Source of the DNA: Trichomonas tenax
Lineage: Eukaryota; Parabasalia; Trichomonadida; Trichomonadidae
Direction of reading: 5' to 3'
NCBI GenBank assembly: GCA_023091735.1
Contig: JALKBU010000778.1
Coordinates: 1-25,070 of the forward strand
DNA: 25,070 bases
Position 1 is the first letter of the stretch, and each line of letters begins with the position of its first letter. The position numbers and the translations under genes are program-made. The notes beneath the pieces are model-generated. The model had not been told where the DNA came from. It searched no databases and saw nothing but the letters and a program-made list of their open reading frames with translations. Shown in pieces: positions 1 to 8,130 of the stretch.

Positions 1-352
1 AAAATAATTAGCATCATATATACTATTTTATTAATGTAAACAGTGTCAAATAAATTGTGAAAAAACGTGACTTTTAACCTTATCCACTTTTTAAAATATG
101 GGTTTATTATAACATTTACATAATGGTAATGCTAATTTTGCCAATTTTTGCCGCTAAAAACCAAATTTGAGAGTTAAAACACTTCTGTATAATATTATCT
201 CGAAATTTGGACAAAAAAATCATCATTTGTTTCAAAAATTTCACTATTTTTATAAAAACGGGTTATTATTAAAATTAAGATTAATGGATTAGTGGAAATA
301 ATGCTATTCTATGTTTTTACTGATTTTGAATCAGCAATTTCTCATCAAGCTC
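1..352. other. AT-rich left flank, no gene seen
   Basis: No open frame of useful length, RNA gene or repeat was recognised. The stretch is A/T-rich with short homopolymer runs, as in other spacers of this window. Confidence 0.6.
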
Positions 353-523
353 CATAATATCAACAATCATTTTGTTTAATAACTCATTCTATTGTTAAAT
401 CACGATGGTGTTCAAATACCCAATTGGAGAGCAGCACATTCTTACAATAGGAATAGACCTACTTCATGAGTGTTTGTAGAAAGATATATTTGTCATGTAA
501 AGTCAACTTATGTCAATGATTTC
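353..523 (+). promoter_or_regulatory. Upstream module copy A (paralogous to 1696-1864)
   Basis: This stretch aligns over its length with 1696-1864. Shared blocks include a CATAAT..CAACA start, CTATTGT-AAAT, TCAAATAC, GAG-GCAG, and an exact 13-mer TAGGAATAGACCT at 448-460. It ends in a TATGTCAATGATTTC block just before ATG 524. The 13-mer ends 63 bases before that ATG. The TCA (513-515) would be an initiator giving a 9 nt leader. A proximal initiator is known trichomonad promoter architecture. That the 13-mer is a regulatory site is inference from conserved sequence and spacing. Confidence 0.5.
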
Positions 524-1575
524 ATGATTTCATATCTTCTTTATTCATTAAAATTTGCGTTCTTGGCTGCGGTGATATACTTTTACACAACATTTGTATA
601 CCATCTGACCGACTCTCTTCAGATAAAATCCGTTAAATGGTCGATACATTTTATTACTTTCAGACATCGGTCACCAATGCCATTAACAAGATGCAGTCGT
701 TCGATACATACGGAATTTCTCCACTTCCAAACATACTATTATACATTTGTTTGGCTATTACTTCAAAAAAAGTATTTATTCCAGCTTTGTTAGCACTTGC
801 ATGTGCCAACGATGACATATTTTATACGAAATCATTCGATTTTATTTCATCATTAAATTCTGCATTATTAATTTTATCGATATGGTCGGCATTTCAAGCT
901 ATATACTCTCATGCAACAAGAAATAATTACTATTTGGTGATTGTTTATCTACTAATTTCGAACATTACCGCAATGATTTTGATTGAAGAGCATATTTCTC
1001 CATTTTTATTATCAATCTCAATTACTCTTTTATTTATTTTCAAAATGCCGAGTTATTTCATCCTTAAAAGCCAAATTAGGGAATTCTCAGAATCATTAAT
1101 ATTAGTTTTTAGTTCTTCAGTCGCTTTCGCAGTTTCAGATATTCTAACTTCCTCCATAGAATCATATAAGACATACAAAATCAGAATTGATGATATCTAT
1201 AAATTAATTTTCACGCAATCAGATGAATCAAAGCATATAAGATGCAAATTAAGTAATAATTCGATAACAGCACTGATATTCATGTATTCTATCTTTGATA
1301 GAAAGAATAAGAATTGGCCTATTGTGTTTTACGTTTTGATTCCTGGTTTTGTATCATTATTGATGAAATCAACATTATCTGATTATAGAGTCTCCATGAA
1401 TGAATGCCGCAACAACAATTATTATGATTTAAGACTGTTGATTTATCTTGTTATATCTATAGTTATAACAACGACTAAGAGCACTGTTTATTCAACAATC
1501 TTTACAATTATTTTGTTTTTATCATCATATTTTTGGAGATTTGATTCCATCCCTTTTATGATCAATTTCTTCTAA
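524..1575 (+). pseudogene. Multi-pass membrane protein gene, apparently frameshifted near 637-660
   Basis: Family not recognised. An open frame from ATG 524 encodes a hydrophobic helix (SLKFAFLAAVIYFY) and runs to 793. A second frame, open from ATG 637 to TAA 1575, encodes 312 residues with about eight to ten hydrophobic segments, for example around its residues 30-45, 75-92, 98-115, 120-137, 152-168, 228-243, 267-285 and 287-302. TAA at 634-636 separates them. One missing base between about 634 and 660 (short A and T runs lie there) would join the frames. Start 524 is preferred because its upstream region matches that of the 57-residue gene at the same spacing. Alternatives are a real shorter gene from 637 (TCAGATAA lies just before it), a sequencing error, or a true pseudogene. 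The role is probably membrane-embedded, but no transporter or channel signature was recognised. Confidence 0.5.
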
Positions 1576-1695
1576 TACTTATTTAAAATATTTGTTTGTT
1601 GACAAAAAAATATATATCGCCAAATCATCTTTCAGTAAGAGGCCACAGCTTCTCATTGTGTTTAATTCCAACATCGAGTTCAATCCATTTCAACA
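1576..1695. other. Short AT-rich spacer
   Basis: This follows the TAA at 1573-1575. It contains TATATATCG and T-rich tracts but no recognisable signal before the second upstream module. Confidence 0.5.
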
Positions 1696-1864
1696 TAATG
1701 ACAACATAATTTTTAGTTTTGTTATTCACTCTATTGTAAATGACAACTATGATCAAATACTCCATTAGAGTGCAGTTTATTGTTAAGTAGGAATAGACCT
1801 ATATCCTTAGTATTGAGTATTTGATCAAATCTGCCAAATAAAGTTCTTATTTGTCAAATGAGAA
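1696..1864 (+). promoter_or_regulatory. Upstream module copy B (paralogous to 353-523)
   Basis: This is a diverged duplicate of 353-523. The exact 13-mer TAGGAATAGACCT at 1788-1800 ends 64 bases before ATG 1865, against 63 in copy A. The proximal block TTATTTGTCAAATGAGAA parallels TTATGTCAATGATTTC in copy A. Taking the A of TCA (1856) as the transcription start gives a 9 nt leader, the same as copy A. The match covers only upstream sequence: the two downstream proteins look unrelated. Confidence 0.5.
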
Positions 1865-2038
1865 ATGGAATTCCCTAATTTGAGCAGAGAACAACTTATT
1901 CGCGAAAAAGTGAAGCTCATGGATGAAATTAAAAAGCTCGAAGATGATGACATCAAGCTACAAGATGAATATATCAAAGTATTAGAAGAAATTGATCAAA
2001 TTTTACAACAAATCCAAGAAACAGGACAAAACGACTAA
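1865..2038 (+). CDS. Small coiled-coil protein, 57 residues
   Basis: The frame runs from ATG 1865 to TAA 2036-2038. The protein starts MEFPNLSREQLIREK and then forms a long charged helix (LMDEIKKLEDDDIKLQDEY, then IKVLEEIDQILQQIQ) with heptad-spaced L/I/V positions, consistent with a parallel coiled coil. There is no signal peptide or membrane segment. An initiator-like TTTGTCAAATG lies 9 nt upstream. The heptad pattern, the high Glu/Lys/Gln content and the promoter context argue for a real gene despite its size. The family is unknown; it could be a small subunit or adaptor binding another coiled coil. It could also be the remnant of a longer protein, but an intact start and stop argue against that. 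Confidence 0.6.
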   Translation: MEFPNLSREQLIREKVKLMDEIKKLEDDDIKLQDEYIKVLEEIDQILQQIQETGQND

Positions 2039-2394
2039 ACTTTGTTTTCAATGGCTTATGAGAATGGTTTGAAGTAAGTTCGAATACAGTTGATACAAGA
2101 ATTCATTTCTTCACAAATGAAGATATGGTTAAAACTCAATAGAGGCCGAAAAATATAATACAATGATCATGGGTTCGGTATTGTATACTTCATTTGTTAT
2201 TATATTCGAATTTCTACTTTTTCAAAATATTGTTGATCAGTGTCCAATACTAACTACTCCAAGTTAGAAGAATTGACGATATTAGTAAAATAAGCTTTGC
2301 ATCTTCTTACTAATCCCAAAATTATTTAATAAATTTTTCAACTCAAGAGTAAAAACTAAATTGATTAATAAAAAACAACATATTATTTAGTAAT
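2039..2394. other. Intergenic, with nested inverted repeats at 2113-2197
   Basis: No coding frame was seen. ACAAATGAAG (2113-2122) is the exact reverse complement of CTTCATTTGT (2188-2197). ATACAAT (2158-2164) pairs with ATTGTAT (2180-2186) inside it. CCGAA (2146-2150) and TTCGG (2174-2178) form a competing stem. This could be a small structured RNA or chance in AT-rich DNA. No box C/D, H/ACA or snRNA core was recognised. The right end is the 3' flank of the minus-strand gene that ends at 2395. Confidence 0.35.
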
Positions 2395-3147
2395 TTAGAG
2401 TCTAGAGACTGTGTTCTGAAGAAGTTCATCATCATCAATTTCCTTCTTGTGAGCAAGAAGATACTCCTTCATGTGTATCTTAGCAAGCTCAGTCTTGTCC
2501 ATTGGAACTTCCTCATCGAGAATGGAGCCAACTGTCCAAGCTAATCTCGAGAACAAAACTGGGAACTTCTCTGTAACCTCGATGATCTTCTGGAAGCCGT
2601 TGCAAGCATAGAACTGCTCTCTAAGTGGAACAAAGCTGCGAATAGCAGAAGAAACCATACCAACTTTCCTCTTAGCTGGCTTTTCGTCATCTTCGCCATC
2701 GAGTGCGTCGAGGATCTTCTGCATACCGATCTTCTTGAGGAACTTGTCCTGAACCTTTGGATTGTTTTGAAGGGCGTTGGAAATAATCCAAGCGGCGGCC
2801 ATACGTGTTTCTGTGTTTGGATCGCGGAGGTATGGAATAACAATCTCAAAGCCATTAAGATCAGCGAACCAATCAGCCTGGTCAATGCCTTCAACAATGA
2901 AGAGAACTTTATCAAGAGCATAGTGTAAATCTTCGAGCTTCTCTGGTCTGTCCTGGAGCTTCTTAACGTTCTCCTTGAGGATCTTGATCTCATCTGGGAA
3001 AGCTGTCTCCCAAAGTTCCTTGAATTCCTCGTGTGTCATCATTTTGACTGTGTCAACGTTCTTGATCTCCTCAGGGTGCTGGCTGTTGGCGATTGACCAG
3101 CGGAGTAAGCCCTCTGGTGTATGCTTGTCGAAGTCTCGGTCGCTCAT
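2395..3147 (-). CDS. Fes1/HspBP1-type Hsp70 nucleotide exchange factor, armadillo repeats
   Basis: This 250-residue protein begins with the Fes1 N-terminal signature LLRWSIANSQ (residues 14-23), which in yeast Fes1 and relatives opens the protein. Armadillo repeats follow. A characteristic block is ETRMAAAWIISNALQNNPK (about 114-132), matching the family's alanine-rich helix before QNN. Further helices lie at about 155-175 and 185-230. Known role of the family: a cytosolic factor that embraces the Hsp70 ATPase lobe and speeds ADP release, aiding protein folding and degradation. Length fits the family (about 290 in yeast). There is no signal peptide, so a cytosolic site is expected, unlike the ER member Sil1. 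ATG 3147 is preceded by TCATTTTT at a 12 nt distance. The stop reads TAAAT, a trichomonad poly(A) context. Family assignment is strong; Fes1 versus HspBP1 naming is not resolved. Confidence 0.85.
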   Translation of the reverse strand: MSDRDFDKHTPEGLLRWSIANSQHPEEIKNVDTVKMMTHEEFKELWETAFPDEIKILKENVKKLQDRPEKLEDLHYALDKVLFIVEGIDQADWFADLNGFEIVIPYLRDPNTETRMAAAWIISNALQNNPKVQDKFLKKIGMQKILDALDGEDDEKPAKRKVGMVSSAIRSFVPLREQFYACNGFQKIIEVTEKFPVLFSRLAWTVGSILDEEVPMDKTELAKIHMKEYLLAHKKEIDDDELLQNTVSRL

Positions 3148-3153
3148 ATCTTG

Positions 3154-3161
3154 AAAAATGA
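3154..3161 (-). promoter_or_regulatory. Initiator element of the Fes1-like gene
   Basis: On the minus strand the sequence reads TTCATTTTTCAAGATATG. TCATTTTT matches the common Trichomonas initiator (TCA, then pyrimidine and T/A). Transcription from its A (3159) would give a 12 nt leader, typical of the group. Confidence 0.6.
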
Positions 3162-3232
3162 ACAGATTTTATATCGTCAATTTTGCCCTCAATCTAGAAG
3201 TGGTCGGACACTTATAATTCTTTTAAGGATTT

Positions 3233-3247
3233 GCTAAACGAGAACAT
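3233..3247 (+). repeat. Left flanking direct repeat of the foldback element
   Basis: GCTAAACGAGAACAT is identical to 3994-4008 and abuts the left inverted end; it is a putative target-site duplication. Confidence 0.6.
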
Positions 3248-3433
3248 TGTTGTGTACCGAAAGTTATCATGAAAAAGTGTAATATCTGACATGTAAATAT
3301 GTATATTTAACAAATAAACAGTTACGTGGCATGTGATTATAAATGATTATTGGAAGAATGTTATCCTATATTTGTTTAAATTTACTTTGAAAAGAAAAAT
3401 TAAGTGCTTCATTGGCAATGGTAGCCAAAATGC

Positions 3434-3662
3434 TAGCAATTCAGTCCACAGTTCTTCCTTTCAGACTCGATCTTCGAAATAATCAGCGATTTACTCTCCA
3501 GAATGCTTCTGAAAGGAAGAATTGTGGGCTGGATTGGCACAAATGCCCAAATCTTAGCAATCCAGTTCACAGTTCTTCCTTTCAGACTCGATCTTCGAAA
3601 TAATCAGCGATTTACTTTACAGAATGCTTCTGAAAGGAAGAACTGTTGACTGGATTGCTAGC
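3434..3662. repeat. Two tandem ~121 bp units, each an internal hairpin
   Basis: Unit 1 starts at 3434 and unit 2 at 3555, with near identity over TTCTTCCTTTCAGACTCG and onward. Within each unit the two ends are reverse complements. In unit 2, 3556-3586 pairs with 3629-3659 with about two mismatches in 31. In unit 1, 3435-3465 pairs with 3508-3538 less well. A third, partial copy lies at about 3804-3843. The 121 base period shifts the reading frame between units. Confidence 0.7.
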
Positions 3663-3782
3663 ACCTTGGCTGCAAGTCCCAATCAAGCATTTAATTTTGC
3701 TCTTCAGAGGAATTCTGAAGTGGAAATCTTTGATTTCTTAATGATGGTGTATGAAAGAAAGATCTGTGAGTTTAGCTACTAA
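3624..3782 (+). CDS. Short open frame of 52 residues, possible remnant of an element protein
   Basis: ATG 3624 to TAA 3780-3782 encodes MLLKGRTVDWIASTLAAS, then a helix-prone stretch (NQAFNFALQRN, VEIFDFLMMVYERK). The frame stays open upstream to about 3558, giving SDSIFEIISDLLYR before the Met, so it looks like the tail of a longer helical protein. Part of the reading frame lies inside the hairpin repeat, so that stretch also occurs inverted nearby. The family is not recognised and no initiator is evident. It may be a decayed piece of a gene captured by the foldback element. Confidence 0.25.
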   Translation: MLLKGRTVDWIASTLAASPNQAFNFALQRNSEVEIFDFLMMVYERKICEFSY

Positions 3783-3993
3783 CATACGTGGTACCTGTGT
3801 CAATGTAGTCCCCAGTTCTTCCCGTCAGACGCGATTTTGAAATAAAAATTAATAAATAATTTGAAAGAATATAGGATTTTACATGTCAAAAATATTAATA
3901 TTTTGACGAATAAACCCGAGATTCTGACAACTTTACATATCAGATAATATCACTTTTATGTCACTTTTTCGAGACAACTTTCGGTACATGGTA

Positions 3994-4008
3994 GCTAAAC
4001 GAGAACAT
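3994..4008 (+). repeat. Right flanking direct repeat of the foldback element
   Basis: GCTAAACGAGAACAT is identical to 3233-3247 and abuts the right inverted end. A 15 base duplication is longer than usual for cut-and-paste transposons. Confidence 0.6.
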
Positions 4009-4427
4009 GATGTTCGTTATATACTCAATGAGTAGATCATGTTTATCAAGAAATTTTTGTAATATTTCTTGTATTTTTTTGAATTTCAAAAGGTACGGAA
4101 ACTCCAATCCGCACATAGGATTTTCTCCTTATTCAAGCAGTAGAGTACATAAGTATATGTGATGTTAGTGTGAGGGCGGCTTCGGAGAAAACTGTTATGT
4201 ATAGAGTTACAATTTGTGATTTTTTGAATAGAATAAAAATAAAAATGTTTTCTAAAAAATTGAAAAATTTCAATTTTTTCGAAATTGTATAGGGCAATCC
4301 CCACAGGTTAATAAATAGCAAACTAGTATAATAATCATGTTATATAATTATCTAGGATTGAAGACGAAAAAAGGACTCCTATATCAATTACCCGCGCGAA
4401 CAAAAAAATGGGGAATGAGGCATGAAG
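4009..4427. other. AT-rich spacer, no gene seen
   Basis: Two short minus-strand open frames here have low-complexity Phe/Ile/Lys composition and no initiator context. Nothing else was recognised. Confidence 0.5.
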
Positions 4428-4534
4428 ATTAAATATCTGATTTTTGAGCAACTTTACATTGCCAGATTGGTCTAATGGTTAAGTTATGTAAGTTCGGCAG
4501 TAAATCAAAGGTTCGATTCCAGATATGTTTAATT
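4428..4534 (+). repeat. tRNA-like sequence copy 1 with box A and box B
   Basis: TGGTCTAATGG at 4468-4478 fits the Pol III box A pattern TRGYNNARNNG. GGTTCGATTCC at 4510-4520 fits box B, and their spacing is about that of a tRNA. However, the putative acceptor GCCAGAT (4461-4467) does not pair with the 3' end, and only two pairs of the T stem form, so it is not a functional tRNA. ATTAAATATCTG (4428-4439) is a near reverse complement of CAGATATGTTTAAT (4520-4533). Similar sequences lie near 8000 and 8670. Confidence 0.45.
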
Positions 4535-5859
4535 TCTTCGTTTTATCTTTAAAATATCATTAAAACAAAGAAAATTGAGATATAATAAAACAATTAAGTA
4601 TACATTAATACAATATCCATAATACACTATTAGTTGGAAATCAAAACAATACAAAAATCAATAAAGATTGCAGATATTGAATATGATCTTCATGAATTAC
4701 TTTTTGTTTATATTGAACATAATGATGCACACTTCTGATGATTGGTACCAAACAATTTTGTTGTTAGAAACCAATTATTGGAGAATATTATTTATCAGCT
4801 CTCAATAATTACCTTTTCTGAATCTTCATGTGTTTCGTGCTCATTGGAACTATCAAATATGCTTTGTTCGCGATCAATTATATCGAAGTTCTGCACAAAA
4901 CAAGCAAAAACTCACCAAACTCGGTCAAAAACTAATTTTTATTGAGAAACCTTAAAACAAACCCCACAAAAGGCATTTCGCTTCACAATGTTTAAACTTG
5001 GTGGTCTTTTTGCAGAGTCTTGATGCAATGATGAAATCTGACATGTAATATATTTACAAACAAATTGTTAAAAAAGATAAATTCATGCTTTTCCACTGTT
5101 TGCGTCTTGCTGTCTTAGTAAACATCAGTTATCTGCAAATAAGAATGAATGCGAATGTCAGTTAAATGTTTAAATTCTCACTAATTTAACTTTCAAAATT
5201 TTGGAGAATATCAGAAACAGCCAGATGTAAATAATTATAGTTCACTAAGCTCACAGCAGTACAAGCTATCATTACCAGTATGAAAAATAACGAGTATGAA
5301 AAAAATGTGTATGTTTTTGGTGATGAATATCAATATTTTTGTGTAAGAAGCTTATCCTTTCATTATGATGCATAAATAACGTAGTCGATTTTTAATATCA
5401 AATTAAACATTATTATATTGGCATTTTATACAACTTTGCTTACCCAATAACTATTAGATGTATTGTAGAGTAATATGATGTGGAATAATTAAATCGAATA
5501 ACTTGCTGTAAGAACTTTACTGAATGAAGTTTCCATGGTAAAATAAGGTTAAGAGTTTACTTACCTTTAATTTCACTAAATTTTATTCTAGAGTTATAAA
5601 AATAGGTATTTAGTATATATAGAATGAGCAAATCATAAATATCTTAGAATATTTATAATATCTCAAAGTTTTTTAAAAACCTTAATATTTTTTGTTGAGC
5701 TTTTATGTAATAGTACATATGGGTTGATTATAACTTTTGGATTTGTTTCGCTTGGTGCTTGAAGATTAGTTTATACTTTATTTTCAGTTTTTGAATGAAA
5801 TTTAATATAAAAAAGGAATGATATGAATTTAGAAATAATAAGTTTGTTTTTTTTTGTTA
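4535..5859. other. Long AT-rich spacer with possible coding remnants
   Basis: There is no intact gene. Two protein-like stretches read on the minus strand. 5044-4951 encodes 30 residues from an ATG, with a Cys/His pattern RLCKKTTKFKHCEAKC. About 4909-4795 encodes an acidic tail, NFDIIDREQSIFDSSNEHE and onward, ending in TGA. They lie in different frames separated by stops. The rest (5160-5859) shows only A/T-rich sequence. Confidence 0.4.
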
Positions 5860-7068
5860 TTATGCCGCGAAAGACTGGAATGACTCTTCTTCGTCGTTCT
5901 GGCTCTCTTCGAAGACGAGTTCCTCACTCATACCGACATTGCAGAAGATGAGAGAAATGAGGATTGCGAATACTGTTACGAAGAAGACAATGAAGAAAGC
6001 AAATGTGACCCACTGAGAGATCTTTTCTTGCTTAGTGAGTTCTGGTTCTCCAGCTTCCTCTGGGACAATGATATACTGGAGATCACATTTATCTGTTGTT
6101 GTGTAGTTCTTCATTGTGACAACGGAGTTGTCATCGAGCGAGGCAATTGCTATCTCGTTCTTCGATCCGCAAACACGAAGGACGGCAAGAGAAGTTGATG
6201 TAAGAGATATTGGTTCTTTTATAACGTTTACGAAGGCTGTCGCATAAACATAAGCGTGCGTGGACAAGTTTATGATGATCAAAAAGTTATTGATGTTGCC
6301 GTTACACACGAATTCTGAAGATCTTATTGAGATTCCACGGCAGTTGTAGAATTTGATAAATGGATTTGTATCTGTAGAATTTTCATTGCGAACTTTGATG
6401 TTTTGAAGTGTGACGTTTGTTTTTTCGAAATAGAAGATCGAGAAATTGCCAGTGGAAGTTGTATTACCACCAGAATTAGTTGTGGTTGCAGTTCCGATTG
6501 TGCAGTTTGTAAATGTTGTCTTCGAGACGTTGACGAGGGTGTTTTGAAAATATCCGACTCCGTAATAGCCTGCCGAGCAATTTGTGACGATTGAATTTAA
6601 TAATTTAACTTCGAAAGCATCAACGGCGTAAATGAGAGCTGAAACATTCTGGTTGTTATTTATATATTCGAAGGTGGAAAGATTTATGTGTATACGAGGT
6701 CCGGTTGAAATAATTAAAGCTGAAGCATTAACGACGGTAAAGTTGTAGGCTGTGCATTCAGAAACGAGGAGTCCGCTTCCTTTTTCGGTGATTGAGATCT
6801 GTTCGCTAAGTTCTCCGTTCTTATTTATGTCATAGAACGATATATCAGTCTCTTTGAGTGCAACGACGAGCGAAGACTGCAAATTTGTGAATTTAGATTT
6901 CATGAGATTAAGAGAAGATGTCGATTTCATGAAGAATAATGGCGAAAGGGAATTCGAAAAGAAGCCGTCCCTAAACGTGTTCTCGTCCCTGTGCTCGCTG
7001 ACGAAAAAAGGGGATCCAGAAAGAAAACTCTTCACGGTCAAGGCGAAGAATGTTCTGTTTAAACCCAT
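5860..7068 (-). CDS. Single-pass surface protein, beta-helix-like ectodomain
   Basis: 402 residues. Most of the ectodomain (about 90-345) is made of short beta-prone repeats rich in Asn, Ser, Thr and Val, with recurring F-x-N-C-like turns (TTFTNCT, SEFVCNG, STFEYINN). This is the look of a right-handed parallel beta-helix, as in the Pmp-like surface proteins of Trichomonas. About 14 N-x-S/T sites are visible. One strong membrane helix (about 352-376, WVTFAFFIVFFVTVFAILIS) is followed by a 26-residue acidic cytoplasmic tail (EELVFEESQNDEEES). The N-terminus (MGLNRTFFALTVKSFL) is only a weak signal peptide, which is odd for a type I protein; the true start could be elsewhere or targeting non-classical. 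The likely role is host- or environment-facing surface protein, by inference. Its upstream region shares a 15 bp motif with the GTPase gene. Confidence 0.65.
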   Translation of the reverse strand: MGLNRTFFALTVKSFLSGSPFFVSEHRDENTFRDGFFSNSLSPLFFMKSTSSLNLMKSKFTNLQSSLVVALKETDISFYDINKNGELSEQISITEKGSGLLVSECTAYNFTVVNASALIISTGPRIHINLSTFEYINNNQNVSALIYAVDAFEVKLLNSIVTNCSAGYYGVGYFQNTLVNVSKTTFTNCTIGTATTTNSGGNTTSTGNFSIFYFEKTNVTLQNIKVRNENSTDTNPFIKFYNCRGISIRSSEFVCNGNINNFLIIINLSTHAYVYATAFVNVIKEPISLTSTSLAVLRVCGSKNEIAIASLDDNSVVTMKNYTTTDKCDLQYIIVPEEAGEPELTKQEKISQWVTFAFFIVFFVTVFAILISLIFCNVGMSEELVFEESQNDEEESFQSFAA

Positions 7069-7099
7069 TTTTTATAATTTTTATTTATTTTTATTTGAC

Positions 7100-7114
7100 G
7101 ACACTTTTTGGACA
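7100..7114 (-). promoter_or_regulatory. Shared motif TGTCCAAAAAGTGTC upstream of the surface-protein gene
   Basis: On the minus strand TGTCCAAAAAGTGTC lies 31 bases before the ATG at 7068 and is followed by an initiator-like GTCAAATAA. The GTPase gene has the same motif with one extra A (10293-10308), 14 bases before its ATG. Confidence 0.45.
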
Positions 7115-7565
7115 ATTTTTACATATTTTTGATTGATTTCGTATTTGCCTTGCAATGTGACTCAGAATTATCATGGAATTGGGCAGCCAACTAACTTTTT
7201 ATTTTTTGTTGCTATCGTATAAGTCCTTTTTATGGGTTGGAATTGATAGAATAGACAGCATTCGAAAATTGCATTTGATTTATCGCATTACAAGGGCATA
7301 AAAGCAATAATTAATGTTTGGTCACAATTTATTTTTATTTCGCAATGAGAAGAAAAATCCTATTTGAAACTAACTATGTTCTTTCATATTTTAACATTAA
7401 TTTTAGAACTGTCTTAAAGTGGATATAAAAGTAACATCAAATATTCAAAATTAGAAAAATAGACCACAGATTGTACATACTAAATTCTTTTACATGAAAA
7501 TCATAATAACTTATCATAATGTATCTAATAGCTTAGTGATGCATAGTTATAGATTGATCAATCTT
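7115..7565. other. AT-rich spacer, no gene seen
   Basis: No open frame or RNA gene was recognised. A perfect 14 base palindrome AGATTGATCAATCT (7551-7564) abuts the left inverted end of the following element. Confidence 0.5.
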
Positions 7566-8000
7566 TAAGGTACAGACAGGGAACTAACCTTATTTCTCAC
7601 TTTTTGTTGATGGTCTATTCCAAGTTAAGCGAGAAAAGTTCACTTCTGATTTACAAATATATTGGAAAATTTGTTCAGGACCTGATAGAAAAAATATCGA
7701 AATTTCATCAAAATTCAAAATGATTGCCAATTACATTCGTGCTCTATACTGATGCTATCTGCTGTCTTTTACATCGATTATGATATTTAATAATATATTT
7801 TGCTTTTTAATCATCGTAAAAGCAGAGTTATAGATTGTATTCATATTTGCTGGCAATTTGTTCGTAGTTCCTTTGATTTATACTTTATATTTGTAAATAA
7901 TTGATATTGAATTCAATGAATATATTGGTTTTATGAGAATTTATAGAGCTGCTCGGGATTGCTTTAATTTTTTAATAAGACTCATCATGTAAAAAACTGG

Positions 8001-8130
8001 AGAGCCCAATAACTAAGCTGCCAAGCTTAGGAGATTACTATATATATCAAGAAACTATTTCGAAAATTCAATAGCTGCATAAACACACTTATCGGTTGCA
8101 GGTTCGAATCAAACTTCATAAAACTTTTTT
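8001..8130 (+). repeat. tRNA-like sequence copy 2
   Basis: GAGCCCAATAACTAAGC (8002-8018) resembles a D-arm/box A, and GGTTCGAATC (8101-8110) is an excellent box B. They are about 100 bases apart, too far for a tRNA without an insertion. A run of T (8125-8130) follows and could end Pol III transcription. The region upstream (GAGAGCCCAA) also matches the arms at 8586 and 9213. No cloverleaf forms. Confidence 0.35.

Larger units (their letters stand above)
3248..3993. mobile_element. ~746 bp foldback element with ~130-145 bp inverted ends
   Basis: The left end (3248-~3392) and the right end (~3845-3993, reverse complement) align. Shared parts are TGTACCGAAAGTT, then GAAAAAGTG, ATATCTGACATGTAAA (ATTATCTGATATGTAAA on the right) and ATCCTATATT, with small insertions. 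Exact 15-mers GCTAAACGAGAACAT flank it at 3233-3247 and 3994-4008, as expected of a target duplication. No transposase is encoded, so it would be non-autonomous. Long inverted ends recall Mutator-like elements, but those usually duplicate about 9 bases, so the class is open. The interior carries the tandem hairpin repeat and a short open frame. Confidence 0.6.

Noticed and set aside
470..523. Upstream extension of the membrane-protein gene beginning at GTG 470
   Set aside because: GTG starts are not expected in a eukaryote, and the promoter module and initiator lie between 448 and 515, so ATG 524 is preferred.
2541..2993. 150-codon alternative frame within the Fes1-like gene
   Set aside because: It is Ser/Arg/Leu-rich shadow sequence of a gene with clear family motifs.
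3412..3603. 63-codon open frame across the tandem repeat
   Set aside because: It exists only because the 121 base repeat shifts frame; the frame continuing to 3782 is more protein-like.
3760..3800. Possible intron end (CTACTAACATACG resembles the ACTAAC branch motif)
   Set aside because: The known trichomonad 3' signal ACTAACACACAG is not complete, and no matching GTAYGT site or gene brackets it.
4086..4321. Two overlapping minus-strand open frames
   Set aside because: They are low-complexity Phe/Ile/Lys residues from AT-rich DNA, with no promoter context or similarity.
4461..4534. Functional tRNA gene
   Set aside because: Box A and box B are present, but acceptor and T stems do not pair, so no cloverleaf can form.
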